64,000 nt of DNA from Ochotona curzoniae (Eukaryota; Chordata; Mammalia; Lagomorpha; Ochotonidae), in the NCBI RefSeq assembly GCF_017591425.1, contig NW_024467120.1:7006001-7070000 (forward strand), read 5' to 3'. Every line of letters starts with the position of its first letter. Within the stretch, counting starts at the first letter, position 1. The notes below the pieces were generated by a model. It saw nothing but the letters and a program-made list of their open reading frames with translations, did not search any database and had not been told where the DNA came from. This document shows positions 12,646 through 22,920 of this stretch, in pieces. Both the position numbers and the translations under genes were made by a program.

Positions 12646-13236
12646 GAAGTGACAAGATGGCCTCACAGGTTGAAGCCCAAGACTGTGTTTGCAACATTGG
12701 TTCTGACAGAGGACCATTAGTGCTCCACAGCCATTACTGCTACTCAGTCCTTCTTTGTTTTGTTGGAGAGAGATTGACTACCTACAGAAATTCAGCTCTG
12801 TACCAAGATACGTGGGCAAACAGCCTGCACTTGCAGCAGATAGGTAAAATAACTCCTGCCATAATACGCAGCAGGTGCATGATGTTGAACACATGAAAGG
12901 GTGTCCAACCCAGGGCAGAATTGACAGGCAGGAAGGCTCATGGGGAGAGTGAATTAAAGTTTCTTGACACATGCCTGTAATTCTTCTTTGCCTCATGCCT
13001 TGCACACACGTAGAATACGGAATGGCTGATCTTGCCTGTCTGTGTGACAGCACAGCCACCGGGCGAACCTGCGAGGCTGGGGGCCTGCCAGAGTGCCAAG
13101 CGGCAGAACACGATGGAGCAGAGGGCTGAGGCCAGCCGTGAGTTTACAGCTGTCTGCAGGGCACAGCGGCACAGCCTCTTGTCTCATTCCCCATCTCTCG
13201 GGATGGTAACAGACCCTCACGCTTTTCTCGTTCCAG
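12646..13236 (+). other. E2F3: End of intron 1 with exon 2 acceptor
   Basis: No repeat is recognised. The last 20 bases (CTTTTCTCGTTCCAG) form the polypyrimidine tract and acceptor. Confidence 0.6.
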
Positions 13237-13348
13237 GCCAAGCGAAGGCTGGAGCTGGGAGAAAGCGGTCATCAGTACCTCTCAGATGGTTTAAAAACCC
13301 CCAAGGGCAAAGGAAGAGCTGCACTCCGAAGTCCCGACAGCCCAAAAA
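13237..13348 (+). CDS. E2F3: E2F3 coding exon 2 (residues 1-37 of the visible part)
   Basis: The exon is 112 nt, begins in phase 0 and ends after one base of a codon. The acceptor is a pyrimidine stretch ending TTCCAG and the donor is A|GTAAGC. The first residues read [21 protein letters not shown] is the RxL-type cyclin A docking motif known from E2F1-3 and overlaps a basic nuclear-localisation stretch. The rest is a Ser/Pro and Lys-rich linker ([18 protein letters not shown]) leading to the DNA-binding domain. This is the first exon shared by E2F3a and E2F3b, so any upstream first exon must splice to base 13237. Confidence 0.95.
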
Positions 13349-14328
13349 GTAAGCATCCTCCCTCTTCTCTCCTCACTCTCCTCGGTGTGGAATTCCTGAC
13401 TTGGAAAGCTTGTGGCTGGAAGCGTGCTGGGATGCGGGTAATCTGGGCATGCTTTCTTAGTTTTCATTTCTTTCTGTGCCCATTCAAAAGCTGAAGTCGG
13501 CAGACACTCGGCAACAGGCTCCGGCGTCACTCCGCACCCACAGACAGAGAAGCTTGAACTGAGTGCAGTTTTGTTTTTCAACTCAGAAAGCAAGCCTTGG
13601 GCATCGCTCTGTAATCAAATTTAATTCTGACTTCCCCTAACTGGACACGACTGCAGAGCCTGAGGCTTGCCGGTGTAGACGAGCAATGCCAGAATCACTA
13701 ATGTCTGTGCCGACCTCACCGTGCAGCGCACTCAGCACAGGCTAGCGGAAGAATCAGCAGAGCCCAGGAAACGGTGGCTAGCTTCCCTCGCCATCTCGTG
13801 CGGCCGCGGTTTCTTGTAGGAGAGGGGGGGAAAGTAGGTTAGAAACAGCCAAGCAGCCTTTTGCGGATTTGCGTGGAGTGTGAAGGCTAAAGGAGACTGA
13901 CCTGATGAATGTCTTAGCACTCTGTAACTTACACATAATGCTCCCTTCATACTGTGACCTGTGCACCTGTAAGAACAAACAGCCTTCATTAAGGAAAATT
14001 GAGGCAGATGGAAAGGTCTGCTAGAAGGATTTTCCCAGGTATTTCCTCATCAGTATATGTAGCCTTAGGTGTAAAGTGTGTGAGCTGCTTGAATAGACCC
14101 AGGAAAGGGGTCTCTGTGGCCCCTTCCTCGTCTGATGGGGCATTTGTGGCTTTCTGCAGCTTGGCCAGGAAGCGGCAGCTGTGACGGCTTTGCTTTTGAC
14201 ACTAACGCTCGGGCTGCGGGCGGGGAGGGGCTTGCTGCGCTGTAAAGAGACCCTTCATTTCTTTACCTTCCCTCCCTTTCCCCTCCTCCCCCCCCCACAC
14301 CCGCTCGGATTTTTTGTTTTCCTTTAAG
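13349..14328 (+). other. E2F3: E2F3 intron 2 (U2 type)
   Basis: The 980-base intron starts GTAAGC and ends CTTTAAG, after a C/T-rich run with a block of consecutive C at about 14290. I see no recognisable interspersed repeat in it. A G/C-rich patch at 14205-14235 precedes the polypyrimidine tract. Confidence 0.9.
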
Positions 14329-14548
14329 CTCCAAAATCTCCCTCAGAAAAAACGCGGTATGACACGTCCCTTGGTCTGCTCACCAAGAAGTTCATTCAGC
14401 TGCTGAGCCAGTCGCCCGATGGAGTGTTGGACTTGAACAAGGCGGCCGAGGTGCTAAAGGTGCAGAAGCGAAGGATCTACGACATCACAAACGTCCTGGA
14501 AGGCATCCACCTCATCAAGAAGAAGTCCAAGAACAACGTCCAGTGGAT
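14329..14548 (+). CDS. E2F3: E2F3 coding exon 3: winged-helix DNA-binding domain
   Basis: The 220-nt exon starts one base into a Thr codon and ends two bases into Met (AT|GTGAGT). It encodes visible residues 38-110. These include nearly all of the E2F/DP winged helix: [18 protein letters not shown], then [17 protein letters not shown], then [20 protein letters not shown]. The [10 protein letters not shown] signature is the DNA-recognition helix of E2Fs, with the RRxYD contacts intact. No substitution from the mammalian consensus is apparent, as expected for the most constrained part of the protein. Confidence 0.97.
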
Positions 14549-15690
14549 GTGAGTCAGAGCACCAAGCGCTCACCTGGGGCCGCTTTGTCCGCATCCCACC
14601 CTTCACAGCCATGGCTTACCTCTCTCCTCCTCTGCTTTCACTCCTTCTGAGTCAGTGTTCAAGGTCGTTTCACAGAGCCTTCCTGTTTAGATGCTGTCAG
14701 AGAGGGGCGGTTTCTTGCTGACAAGCGTTAAGCCAGGGATGTGTGAATCAAACCAGCCCCTGGGGATGTGAGCTGGAGTGCTCATCAGGTGTTCCACTGA
14801 TGGCTCTGTGGGCTCACCCGTGTGATGGCACAGAGGCTCACGCGTGGACCCTTGGCTCGTCTCTAAAAGAATTAGAAAAATCGGCTCTGCCTGTGTCTAG
14901 GCACAACCACATAGTAACTTCTCCCATGGTTCTAATGGCAGGTGAAGCACGTAATATGTCAATTAAGGCAAGACTTACCACGGGGGTGATGACAGTTGTT
15001 GCCTGTACTCCCACAAGGATGGTTAAATGCCTCCTAGTGTTATTAGAGAATTACAAGCAGAGCGCCTGGAGAGCTGGTGCTCGATGAGGACGCTGTTAAA
15101 GCATGTTGGGAGGAATGGGTGTGGTAGGGGGGTGACGTTGAAATGGTACTGATTCACACACGGTAACGTGGGTGGGTGGCTTTTTATGTGTGCCTTTTGG
15201 AATGACCTGTCATCCTTGGTGGGCTATGTTTTAGAGAAACCTATAGGGTACTGTTCTTTGTTCTCTCATTAGCAGTTGTTGGTACACACCCCTCAGAAAT
15301 CCCCTGAGTCTTTGATGCGTTGCAGATATCCTTGACATCTGAACCATTCCATCTCTTCTAATCTTGTCTTTTTATCATCACCCAGCCCCGCATCTCCAGG
15401 AGATGTGGTAGGGGATGTGGTTGGTTGGGGCCTTCTGAAGGCTCCAGTAGTCCTCTCTTGCAGGAAAGCACTCTGAACAGAGCTGCACTTTTCCACCCAA
15501 TGTGCTGTGCAAAGTATAGGACTGTATTGAACGGGACTGGGCAGGGGGGTGTGGAATACCTGATTCTGACTCTGGGCTGGTGAGCAGCATCACCTCCCAT
15601 GTCATAAGAGAGGACATTGACCTCAGAGACTCCCCCCCTCCCCCATGCCTGGCATGAGTGGACACGTCTCTCTTGTGTTTGGGTTTCCAG
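14549..15690 (+). other. E2F3: E2F3 intron 3 (U2 type)
   Basis: The 1142-base intron runs from GTGAGT to GGGTTTCCAG. I see no intact SINE or LINE in it. A C-rich stretch (15629-15650) lies about 50 bases before the acceptor. Confidence 0.9.
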
Positions 15691-15849
15691 GGGCTGCAAT
15701 CTGTCTGAGGACGGGGGCATGCTGGCCCAGTGCCAAGGCCTGTCAAAAGAAGTGACAGAGCTCAGTCAGGAAGAGAAGAAGTTAGATGAACTCATCCAAA
15801 GCTGCACCCTGGACCTCAAACTGTTAACCGAGGATTCAGAGAATCAGAG
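15691..15849 (+). CDS. E2F3: E2F3 coding exon 4: leucine-zipper dimerisation region
   Basis: The 159-nt exon encodes visible residues 111-163 and ends two bases into an Arg codon (CAG AG|). The translation starts [17 protein letters not shown] and continues with a charged amphipathic stretch with spaced Leu ([20 protein letters not shown]), the coiled-coil that pairs with DP1/DP2. It closes [16 protein letters not shown] differs by one residue from the human GCSLSED as I recall it. The exon does not end at a GT: the next bases are ATATCCTTT, a U12-type donor. Read-through past 15849 meets a stop at 15908, so correct removal of the minor intron is needed for full-length protein. Confidence 0.96.
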
Positions 15850-15858
15850 ATATCCTTT
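15850..15858 (+). promoter_or_regulatory. E2F3: U12-type 5' splice site
   Basis: ATATCCTTT abuts exon 4 and complements the U12/U11 snRNA donor-recognition consensus. No GT donor gives an in-frame join at this exon end. Confidence 0.93.
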
Positions 15859-15957
15859 GTGCCACTGGTTCGCTGAGGGTTCGTGCCTTGCAGGCGATGT
15901 GCAAAATTGACAGTCTGAGATAGATCTTCTTTTACGCTGGTTTTCTTGCAGAGGATT

Positions 15958-15975
15958 GCGTGTGTGTGTGTGTGT
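15958..15975. repeat. Short (GT)n run
   Basis: Nine GT steps lie about 110 bases inside the minor intron. Confidence 0.8.
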
Positions 15976-17467
15976 TTAAATTATTTATGGTAAGATAATT
16001 AATGGACTAAAGCCTTTCATCTGTTTTGATAGCCAAGTAAGAAACTGTCTTCTTAAAAACATTTGATCCTTGTGTGATTGGGACACACGGACACACCCAT
16101 CACGTAAGGCCACTGTGCAACCGTAGGGAAGGTGTCAGTGGTAATATTAGTGACAACACTAAGCAGACTTGTCTTTGGCTTACAGATTTCTGGTGGGTGT
16201 CAGCTGTCACTGTTGGGGTTCTCACGTTCTATTTTCACCAGACCTCGTAGCAATGGGAATTTGTTAAATATATATTCTGATTGGGCTATCGTTGAAACAG
16301 CGTAGAAACACATGCAATGAAAGTGCATGATGCTGCTTTCCCACACCAAAATCTGATTTCAGAGGCACCCTAAAGTCCTGAGAAATTTCAACTCTTCTGT
16401 TCACCTGCAGACCTGAGACGTGCCCCCAACCCCAGAGCGAAACATAGGGAGACCAGGTCTTCTTTGCTGCTGTCCTCCGTGAGCAGCAGAATATGGGCGT
16501 TTCAGGTGGTGATTTCTCTAATTGTGTGTGTGTAAGCTTTTGACGACTCTGCTCTTACACCTCTGTGTGAAGACACAGAATCTCTCCTGCCCAGATTCTT
16601 CCGCTGTTCCATCTCCAGCAGCCCTCCCTTGAAGGCTATAGAACACGCATTGCCCAATTCAGGTAGCTTTTTTTTTTTTTTACCTGTGGTTGTTCATTTC
16701 CTGTTGACCAAAGGATTGACCTCCGGTGCACAGTTAGTAGTTGAGAAGAGATGTGATTACTTGACTCCCTGCTGGTGACCAGAGTGGGTTTACAAGGGAA
16801 GAAACCAACTTACCAGTCCTTTTCCCTCCCTGTTGAGCTAGGAACCCCATTGGGGACCGGATGTGTGCTTGCCTACACATGATTGGGAGCTTCCAGAACA
16901 TGTGGCTCGCAGCGTTGTCACCAGTATTAGCTTCCTCTAAGGCCTTTGTTACCTGAAATGAAAGCTTTGCGGGAGACTGCTAACCAGAGAAGCAAATTCG
17001 GAAGGGCTCTACAAATAAAACGCTTTTAAGTTTGCAAGATTAGAAAATAATATTTGCACCATTTCTTTCAATTTGCCATTCAGTTCCCTATTCAGTACAG
17101 CTTGTGCACAAATGTGTTGAAATTTTCCTTCCTGTAGCATGTTGAGTAATTGTCCATGAGTTTTTATTTTAATGTGTCCTTGTCACACAGCTTTGTGACA
17201 GTGGGCTGTAATGGAAATACCTGGTTAGCAGTGCTCTCAGTAGCTGTTAAGAACTGTCCAGCTCCCAGAAAGGCTGCAGCAGGCTCCGTTGAGGACCAAA
17301 CCACGGAATGCTTAAGAGCAGGTGCTGTTGAGATCAAAACTGTTGACTCAACATTGGAGACTTAAGGGACATGGTCTGTGATCGACACCCCTAAGTGTGC
17401 ATAAAGCTTGTTGTGGATGTTTCCTCCGCCAGGGAAAAGATTCATGGCTGGCTTCAGTGTCTATTAA
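15976..17467. other. Intron 4 unique sequence
   Basis: Apart from a T13 run near 16670, no repeat, exon or RNA gene is recognised. Confidence 0.5.
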
Positions 17468-17482
17468 GGAGCTGCTATTTTC

Positions 17483-17816
17483 TTTTTTTTAAAGATTTAT
17501 TTTTTTATTATTTTTTCATTGGAAAGGCGGATATACAGAGAGGAGAGACAGAGAGGAAGATCTTCCGTCCGATGATTCACTCCCCAAGTGAGCACAACGG
17601 GCCGATACTATGCCGATCCGAAGCCAGGAGCCTCTTCCAGGTCTCCCACGCAGGTGCAGGGTCCCAAAGCTTTGGGCCGTCCTCGACTGCTTTCCCAGGC
17701 CACAGACAGGGAGCTGGAAGGGAAGCGGGGCTGCCGGGATTAGAACCGGCACCCATATGGGATCCCGGGCGTGCAAGGCGAGGACCTTTAACCATTTGCG
17801 CCACCGCGCCGGGCCC
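17483..17816 (-). mobile_element. Young full-length C-SINE (antisense) in the minor intron
   Basis: It runs from T-rich tail to GCCGGGCCC head with all blocks intact. It is flanked by a perfect 15-base target-site duplication, GGAGCTGCTATTTTC (17468-17482 and 17818-17832). The intact duplication and low divergence point to a recent insertion. Confidence 0.95.
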
Positions 17817-17941
17817 TGGAGCTGCTATTTTCAAGGGACATCTTGCCTGCAGGTTCTGTAAGCCTCTTTCTGTACTAAACTTGTCAAATCACAGATATTA
17901 CTGTAATATATGACATAACCTGAAGAAATGCCTTCGTTGAT

Positions 17942-18275
17942 TTTTTTTTTTAGTATATATATATGATTTTTAATTATTTATCTGAAAGCCAGAGTTAGAG
18001 AGGAAACGTGCGCTTCCATCCACTGGTTTACTTCCCAAATGAGTGCATCAGCCAGGGCTGGGCCAGGCTGAAATCAGGGACCTGGAACAAGGTCTAGGTT
18101 CCCCCTCCCCATTTCAGTGGCAGGGGCTCAAGCACTTGAGCTTATCTCTGCTGCTTTCCCAAGTACTTTAGCAGGAAACTGAACCTGAGGCAAAGCTGCC
18201 AGAATTCAAATTGGCACTCCTACATGGGATGCCAGCATCTCAAGACAGTGGCTTAATCCACAATGCCCACTCTCC
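17942..18275 (-). mobile_element. Old C-type SINE, antisense
   Basis: A poly(T) end, CTTCCATCCACTGGTTTACT and GGCTTAATCCACAATGCCCA identify it. It has more mutations than its neighbour at 17483. Confidence 0.85.
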
Positions 18276-18497
18276 CTTCAGTTTGGGGAAGTCCAGTGTA
18301 TAGCTGTATCACCTTTTAGTTGTTCTAAAGTTATTTATTTGTAGTTTTTAACAGCATCAATATAGCTACTGGATACAAAATAGAATAATATGCCCTTTCT
18401 CCCTCCCTCCCTTTCTTTTCTTTACTGATTTTTTTTTCTTTTTTTGCTATTTTATTCTACACATGTTCATGGGTTCATGTTTTAAAAGCAGCTGGCC

Positions 18498-18822
18498 AGG
18501 GGCTGGCATTGTGGTATCATGGGTTAAGCCGCCACCTATAACATCTGCATCGGCTGTGAGCCCCAGTTAATGTGCTGACTGCTCCACTTTCCAACCCAGC
18601 TCCCTGCTGATGTGCCTTGGAAAGCAGCCTAAGATGTTCTACTTGCTTGGGCCAATGCACCCACATGAAAGATCCATATGAGTCTTCTGGCTTTAGCCTG
18701 GCCCAGCTTCAGCCGTTGTGGCCATTTGGAGAGGGAACCAGTAGAGAGGAATCTGCCCCTTCTCTCTCTCTTAACTCTGCCTTTCAAGTAAATAAATGAA
18801 TACATCTTTTTAAAAAACTGGC
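18498..18822 (+). mobile_element. C-type SINE, rabbit-like older form
   Basis: It starts GGGGCTGGCATTGTGGTATC and ends CTGCCTTTCAAGTAAATAAA, close to the older lagomorph C-repeat layout. Confidence 0.88.
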
Positions 18823-19727
18823 TTAAAACTTTGTGTATTCTTTTATACTATTCCATGTTCTTTTAGAAAACTTAGTATCCAGTTCTCTTAAGAGTTTTGT
18901 CTCTCTAGGCCAGTTCACATGAATACCCTTGTCATAAAATAAATACCGTGTTCTCTCATGATTATTGTTTGGGCTTGGCTGCCAGGCCACCTAATTGTTC
19001 AGTGCTTAAAATAACTACCAGAGGTTCTGAAATATTTTCTCTTTTTCCTCACTCAGTGTTTCTGAGTTTCACTCAGGTTGCAGAACTCCTGGACATCGCT
19101 TTCCTTCCTGTGAATGCCGAAATGTTGGCTGAGTTAATAACCTCACACAAAGGGTAGTTTCTCCAACAGAAGCCATGACGCTCTTATCTGTAGATAATAT
19201 AGAGGCAGAAGCAGCTCCCATGCACTTAACAATGCAGAGAGCCAGCCTGGGCTGCATCCGGAGTTCTTCCTCCATATTCACTGCTTATCGATTCACTTGG
19301 TAGCTGCTGACACTTGCTCATGACAGCTGAGAGTAACCGAAGGTTTAAAAATATATAGATGATCAGTAGAAGTTAAATCTTCTGCACACTGGAATGTGCC
19401 ATCAGTCAGTCTTAGTGACAGAATTCTTCAGTGGAGACCGTGGCCTCACCTGAACTCCAAGGGAACCTGCCTTCACACCCCCTGACCCGAATGGATGCTG
19501 CTTTGAAGTTGCTCATTTAACTCTAGCACTCTTGTGTTTGTTGTAAATAGTCATGAACTTGGTAGAAACATGCAGAACAAAGCTGTGTCCCTAGCAGAGA
19601 GATTCCGTGGGGCACCCTCACATGTTGGCAGAGCCAGAAGGGGAGTGGGGTACGCACTGGGAAATGTTTCTTCCGCATCTCTTTTGTCATTTCATCATGG
19701 TTGCATCTGAGGCGATCAGATGGAAGA
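18823..19727. other. Intron 4 unique sequence before the branch site
   Basis: No repeat or gene recognised. Confidence 0.5.
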
Positions 19728-19737
19728 TTTCCTTAAC
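19728..19737 (+). promoter_or_regulatory. E2F3: U12-type branch-point element
   Basis: TTTCCTTAAC is a near-perfect U12 branch site, nine bases before exon 5. There is no long polypyrimidine tract between it and the acceptor, as expected for a minor intron. Confidence 0.92.
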
Positions 19738-19746
19738 CCGCAGTAC

Positions 19747-19861
19747 GTTAGCTTATGTTACATATCAAGATATTCGAAAAATTAGTGGCCTTAAAGACCA
19801 AACTGTTATAGTCGTGAAAGCCCCTCCAGAAACAAGACTTGAAGTGCCTGACTGCGTGGAG
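19747..19861 (+). CDS. E2F3: E2F3 coding exon 5: marked box, first part
   Basis: The 115-nt exon completes the Arg codon and encodes visible residues 164-202, ending in phase 0 at GAG|GTAAGA. The translation contains [12 protein letters not shown], then [17 protein letters not shown], then RLEVPDCVE. This is the beta-rich start of the marked box, which mediates DP pairing geometry and partner-specific contacts. DCVE replaces DSIE of human E2F3 as I recall it. Both are ordinary substitutions at the exon edge. Confidence 0.96.
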
Positions 19862-21048
19862 GTAAGAAGACAAGTCCTTGTCATGCCTCTGGAATGCATC
19901 AAGTTAGAAAATGATCAGCTCGGGTGGAAGTCTGGCCTTTGCCGCTGATGGCAGAGCTCGTTCCCGTTTTTGCTTTACCTCTCCCTAAATGTGAAAGTGC
20001 TTGAGCAGTTTCTTCTACTTCTGAGCACCTGGAAATCTGATTTTAGCCTAGCAGGACACTCTAAGTGGAATGGTACCTTCTCCTTGGTGTATGTTCACTA
20101 TTTCCCAAGTTGTAAACCCCTTTGGGAAGTGGTATGTAGATAACCCTGTGTCTCCTGCTCCCCACCATGACTAGAGGTGCAGAGGTTTGGGGACAGCCCC
20201 TAACTTATCTTGGCCCATTCTAGAAATCCTTTTTCTTTTCCTTTATCATTTATAACATGCCTACTTAAAACAAGCTTTGAGTTAACCGTTAATTCAGAAT
20301 GTCATGAGAAAAAAAGAAAGAACATTTTAAAAACAAAATGTAAAGATTTTTTTTTTTTTACAAAAAGGATGAGATTTACAAGCTACCACGTAGAGCAGAC
20401 CTCTGCTCTTGGAAGATAGTAATTCTGTGATGTAGACCAAGAACGACTTTAAATATCAGTAAGCTGTATGCCCCATCCTCTTACTAAACACAGTTTCTCG
20501 AAGTTCAAGATTTAAAAAGCCTTGCCATAGGGTTTCATTGTTTAGAGATACCTTTATTGCAACCCTCAAAAGCCCTTTTTTGATCATTGGCAGAATAACT
20601 CCCTTGGAAGAACCCAGTTGACCTTTCACAGTGTTCCATTCAAAATGGCCTCCCCTCCCCTAAACAAAACTGGGTCAGGAGTCTGCAAATTTTTTTTTTC
20701 CAGCTATCAGATAGTAAATATATTTGGCTTTATGAGCATTGGAGTCTGTCTCTGGGCTATTCTACCAGGCATTGAACTCTGCCCTTGTGATGTGAAAACA
20801 ACCAAGGGGCAGTGCATTAACTCTGCTCTGGGGCAGGGCTGGGCTCCTGTACAACCCTGTTGACTGAACCTGGAGTAGACTGGGTTGGGCCCCTCAGGCT
20901 GTATTGCATTTGGCTGCCCCACCCCCAATGGTAGAGAAACAACAAAGTGAACTCGACCTAATTTGGGAGGTTGGGGCAGGGCAGGACGGGGGTGAGGGGT
21001 GCCCCTCCTGTCACTTCAGGATTGAAATCCTACCACTTGTCTCCACAG
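19862..21048 (+). other. E2F3: E2F3 intron 5 (U2 type)
   Basis: The 1187-base intron runs from GTAAGA to CTCCACAG. It holds short A and T runs (20347-20360, 20690-20700) and no clear interspersed repeat. Confidence 0.9.
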
Positions 21049-21184
21049 AGCCTACAGATACACTTGGCAAGTACCCAAGGACCCATTGAGGTCTTCCTGT
21101 GTTCAGAAGAGACTGAAACGCACAGTCCCGTGAAAACAACCAACCAAGACCACAATGGGAATATCCCAAAATCCACTTCCAAAG
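21049..21184 (+). CDS. E2F3: E2F3 coding exon 6: marked box end and linker
   Basis: The 136-nt exon starts in phase 0 and leaves one base of a codon (AAA G|). It encodes visible residues 203-247. [18 protein letters not shown] is the conserved end of the marked box. [18 protein letters not shown] then GNIPKSTSK is the Ser/Thr-rich linker to the transactivation domain. VFLCSEET replaces human VYLCPEET and PKSTSKD replaces PKPASKD, as recalled, so change is concentrated in the linker. The donor G|GTAAAA runs straight into a 20-A tract. Confidence 0.95.
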
Positions 21185-22260
21185 GTAAAAAAAAAAAAAA
21201 AAAAAATAGAAATTCCCACCCGGTATCTCCGGGGGACTGTATGGAAAAGGAGGGATCTTGTATTAGAAACACAAGTCTAGGCAAGACGATACACACTGTT
21301 ATTAAAGTAATGTTTTATTTTAATGAGGCATCCTGACCGGATTGCAGGATTAAAGTACGATGCTAGACAGACGGCTCCCCAATGGCTCTCGGAGCCCCTT
21401 CTGGCTTCCGCTTTCGGCTGAAGTCATTTCCTCCCAGGGTTCCAGATCTCAGTCAAAGTGGGTGTGATACTGTGAACCCTCCTGGAGGTTCCCCACCCAC
21501 AGGCCTTTGGTGCCACAAACATCACAGGAGACAGAAAGGAAAAACTGCTTAAAGAGTGTTGTTCTTTCATGTTCTCCCAGAACGATCAGCAGAAGGGAAG
21601 GCGGGAAAGCCCGGGAGAAACAGATGCCTCTCCGCTTCTCCCTGGCCCCAAGGAGCTCTGTGCGCTGGGATTGTTGGGGGTTTTTGTTGTTTTCAATGTT
21701 CTTTTGGGGAGGTATGTGTTACATCCCTCCCCCCAACTCCTCCACCCCACCTCGTTGCCTAAGGTAGCAGCAGAGATAGGAGTGACTTAAGTGTCTGGTT
21801 CCTGAGCCAAAATGCAGCATCCAAAGTAAGAACACAGAAGGCCTTCTTGGCTCACCAAGGAAGTTCAGAGTAGACAGGCTTCCCCTGCTGTGTTTTTCGA
21901 GGTTGCTTTTTAGTAAGGTGCTGTTTGAGAAGGGACTAAGTTAATACTAGTGTGATCCTGCTAAGCCTCCACTTGCATGCGTGTCCAAGTCTAGGTAGGT
22001 ATTGTCACTCAGAGCTGCACAGTGTCCCTGCTAGCCGCGAGGCTGCTCTACGGGGATACTGCGTCTGCCTTGGTGGACGGGCAGCAGGCCGACGAAGGCA
22101 GAGAGAGGGGCACACACCTTCGTGGTCTGCAGGGCAGCCACCTCCCCATCCTTAGCGAGACAGTCTGTCCCTGGGTGACGGCCATGTCCACTTCCTTCCA
22201 GAAGAGTCCGTCTGCCTTCCTAACACCCCGCTTTCCTCCCCACCCGTGCTTTCCTCGCAG
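21185..22260 (+). other. E2F3: E2F3 intron 6 with A20 tract at the donor
   Basis: The 1076-base intron begins GT followed by an uninterrupted run of 20 A (21187-21206) and ends CCTCGCAG. The donor lacks the usual G at +5 because the A tract fills it. The exon side (AAAG) still matches U1. The remainder is moderately GC-rich with no recognised repeat. Confidence 0.9.
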
Positions 22261-22523
22261 ACTCGGCTTCACCCAACTCAGGACCTAGTGACTGCTCCGT
22301 TTCTGTGGCGAGCCTTTCTCCTCTGGCCTCCCCCGCCAACCTCCTCCAGTACACTGAGGACCAAATCCCTTCCAACCTGGAGGGTCCCTTCGTGAACTTG
22401 CTGCCTCCGCTACTGCAGGAGGACTACCTGCTGAGCCTGGGGGAGCAGGAGGGCATCAGCGACCTCTTCGACACCTACGATTTGGAAAAGCTCCCGCTGG
22501 TGGAAGATTTTATGTGTAGTTGA
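22261..22523 (+). CDS. E2F3: E2F3 coding exon 7: transactivation and pocket-protein-binding domain
   Basis: The coding part of the last exon is 263 nt, encoding visible residues 248-334 and a TGA at 22521-22523. It reads [15 protein letters not shown], then [12 protein letters not shown], then [20 protein letters not shown], and ends [31 protein letters not shown] followed by EGISDLFD is the acidic amphipathic motif that activator E2Fs insert into the RB/p107/p130 pocket. It overlaps the transactivation surface. All hydrophobic anchor residues of the motif are present. The N-terminal third varies most from human. Confidence 0.97.
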
Positions 22524-22894
22524 TTACACTCCGTGTGTGAATGCTCCTTACAAACCGCTATTTTTTTAATCACGGAAGCAGAACATCTGTCATGCAGTGT
22601 TGCCCTCCTACCTTCCTCCTCCAAGAGAGTATCATGAAGTAAACTACAAACTTCAGAACAAAGCTGACATTTTGATGAAGTTATTTTTTCTTCTTCTTCT
22701 TTTTTTTTTTTTTTAAAGAAAAAAAAAAGTCTAAACGCACAGTTGCAGGCTCCCCCGACCCTCCACCCCGTCCCGGGAAAGCCCTGCCATGCTCCGGGCT
22801 CCAAAAAAAAAAAATCTCCTGGATGAGTCAGTAAGTGAGAAAATGTGCAATCAGGTCTCTCTCAGCCGTCCCCTCCCGCCTTCGTGCCCTTTGT

Positions 22895-22920
22895 CACGCG
22901 CGTGTGCGCATGCGCGCCGC
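22895..22920. repeat. E2F3: Alternating purine-pyrimidine tract (CG/TG) in the 3' UTR
   Basis: The stretch reads CACGCGCGTGTGCGCATGCG followed by CGCCGC. It alternates purine and pyrimidine for more than 20 bases with many CpG steps, a composition able to adopt Z-DNA. Confidence 0.6.

Larger units (their letters stand above)
15850..19746 (+). other. E2F3: E2F3 intron 4: U12-type AT-AC minor intron
   Basis: The 3897-base intron begins ATATCCTTT (15850-15858), a match to the U12 donor consensus. It ends AC at 19745-19746, preceded by TTTCCTTAAC at 19728-19737, which matches the U12 branch-point consensus. The presumptive branch A (19735/19736) is 10-11 bases from the intron end, the tight spacing typical of U12 introns. 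Splicing AG|G restores Arg and reads QR-LAYVTYQ as in E2F3. Minor introns in E2F family genes are known. The intron carries three SINE insertions. Confidence 0.95.

Noticed and set aside
15850..15910. A GT donor just after exon 4 (for example near 15859)
   Set aside because: No nearby GT join keeps the QR-LAYVT reading, whereas the AT-AC pair restores it exactly and carries full U12 signals.
17395..17913. 172-codon open frame in intron 4
   Set aside because: Most of it translates an antisense C-SINE; the same peptide pattern recurs at every full-length SINE.
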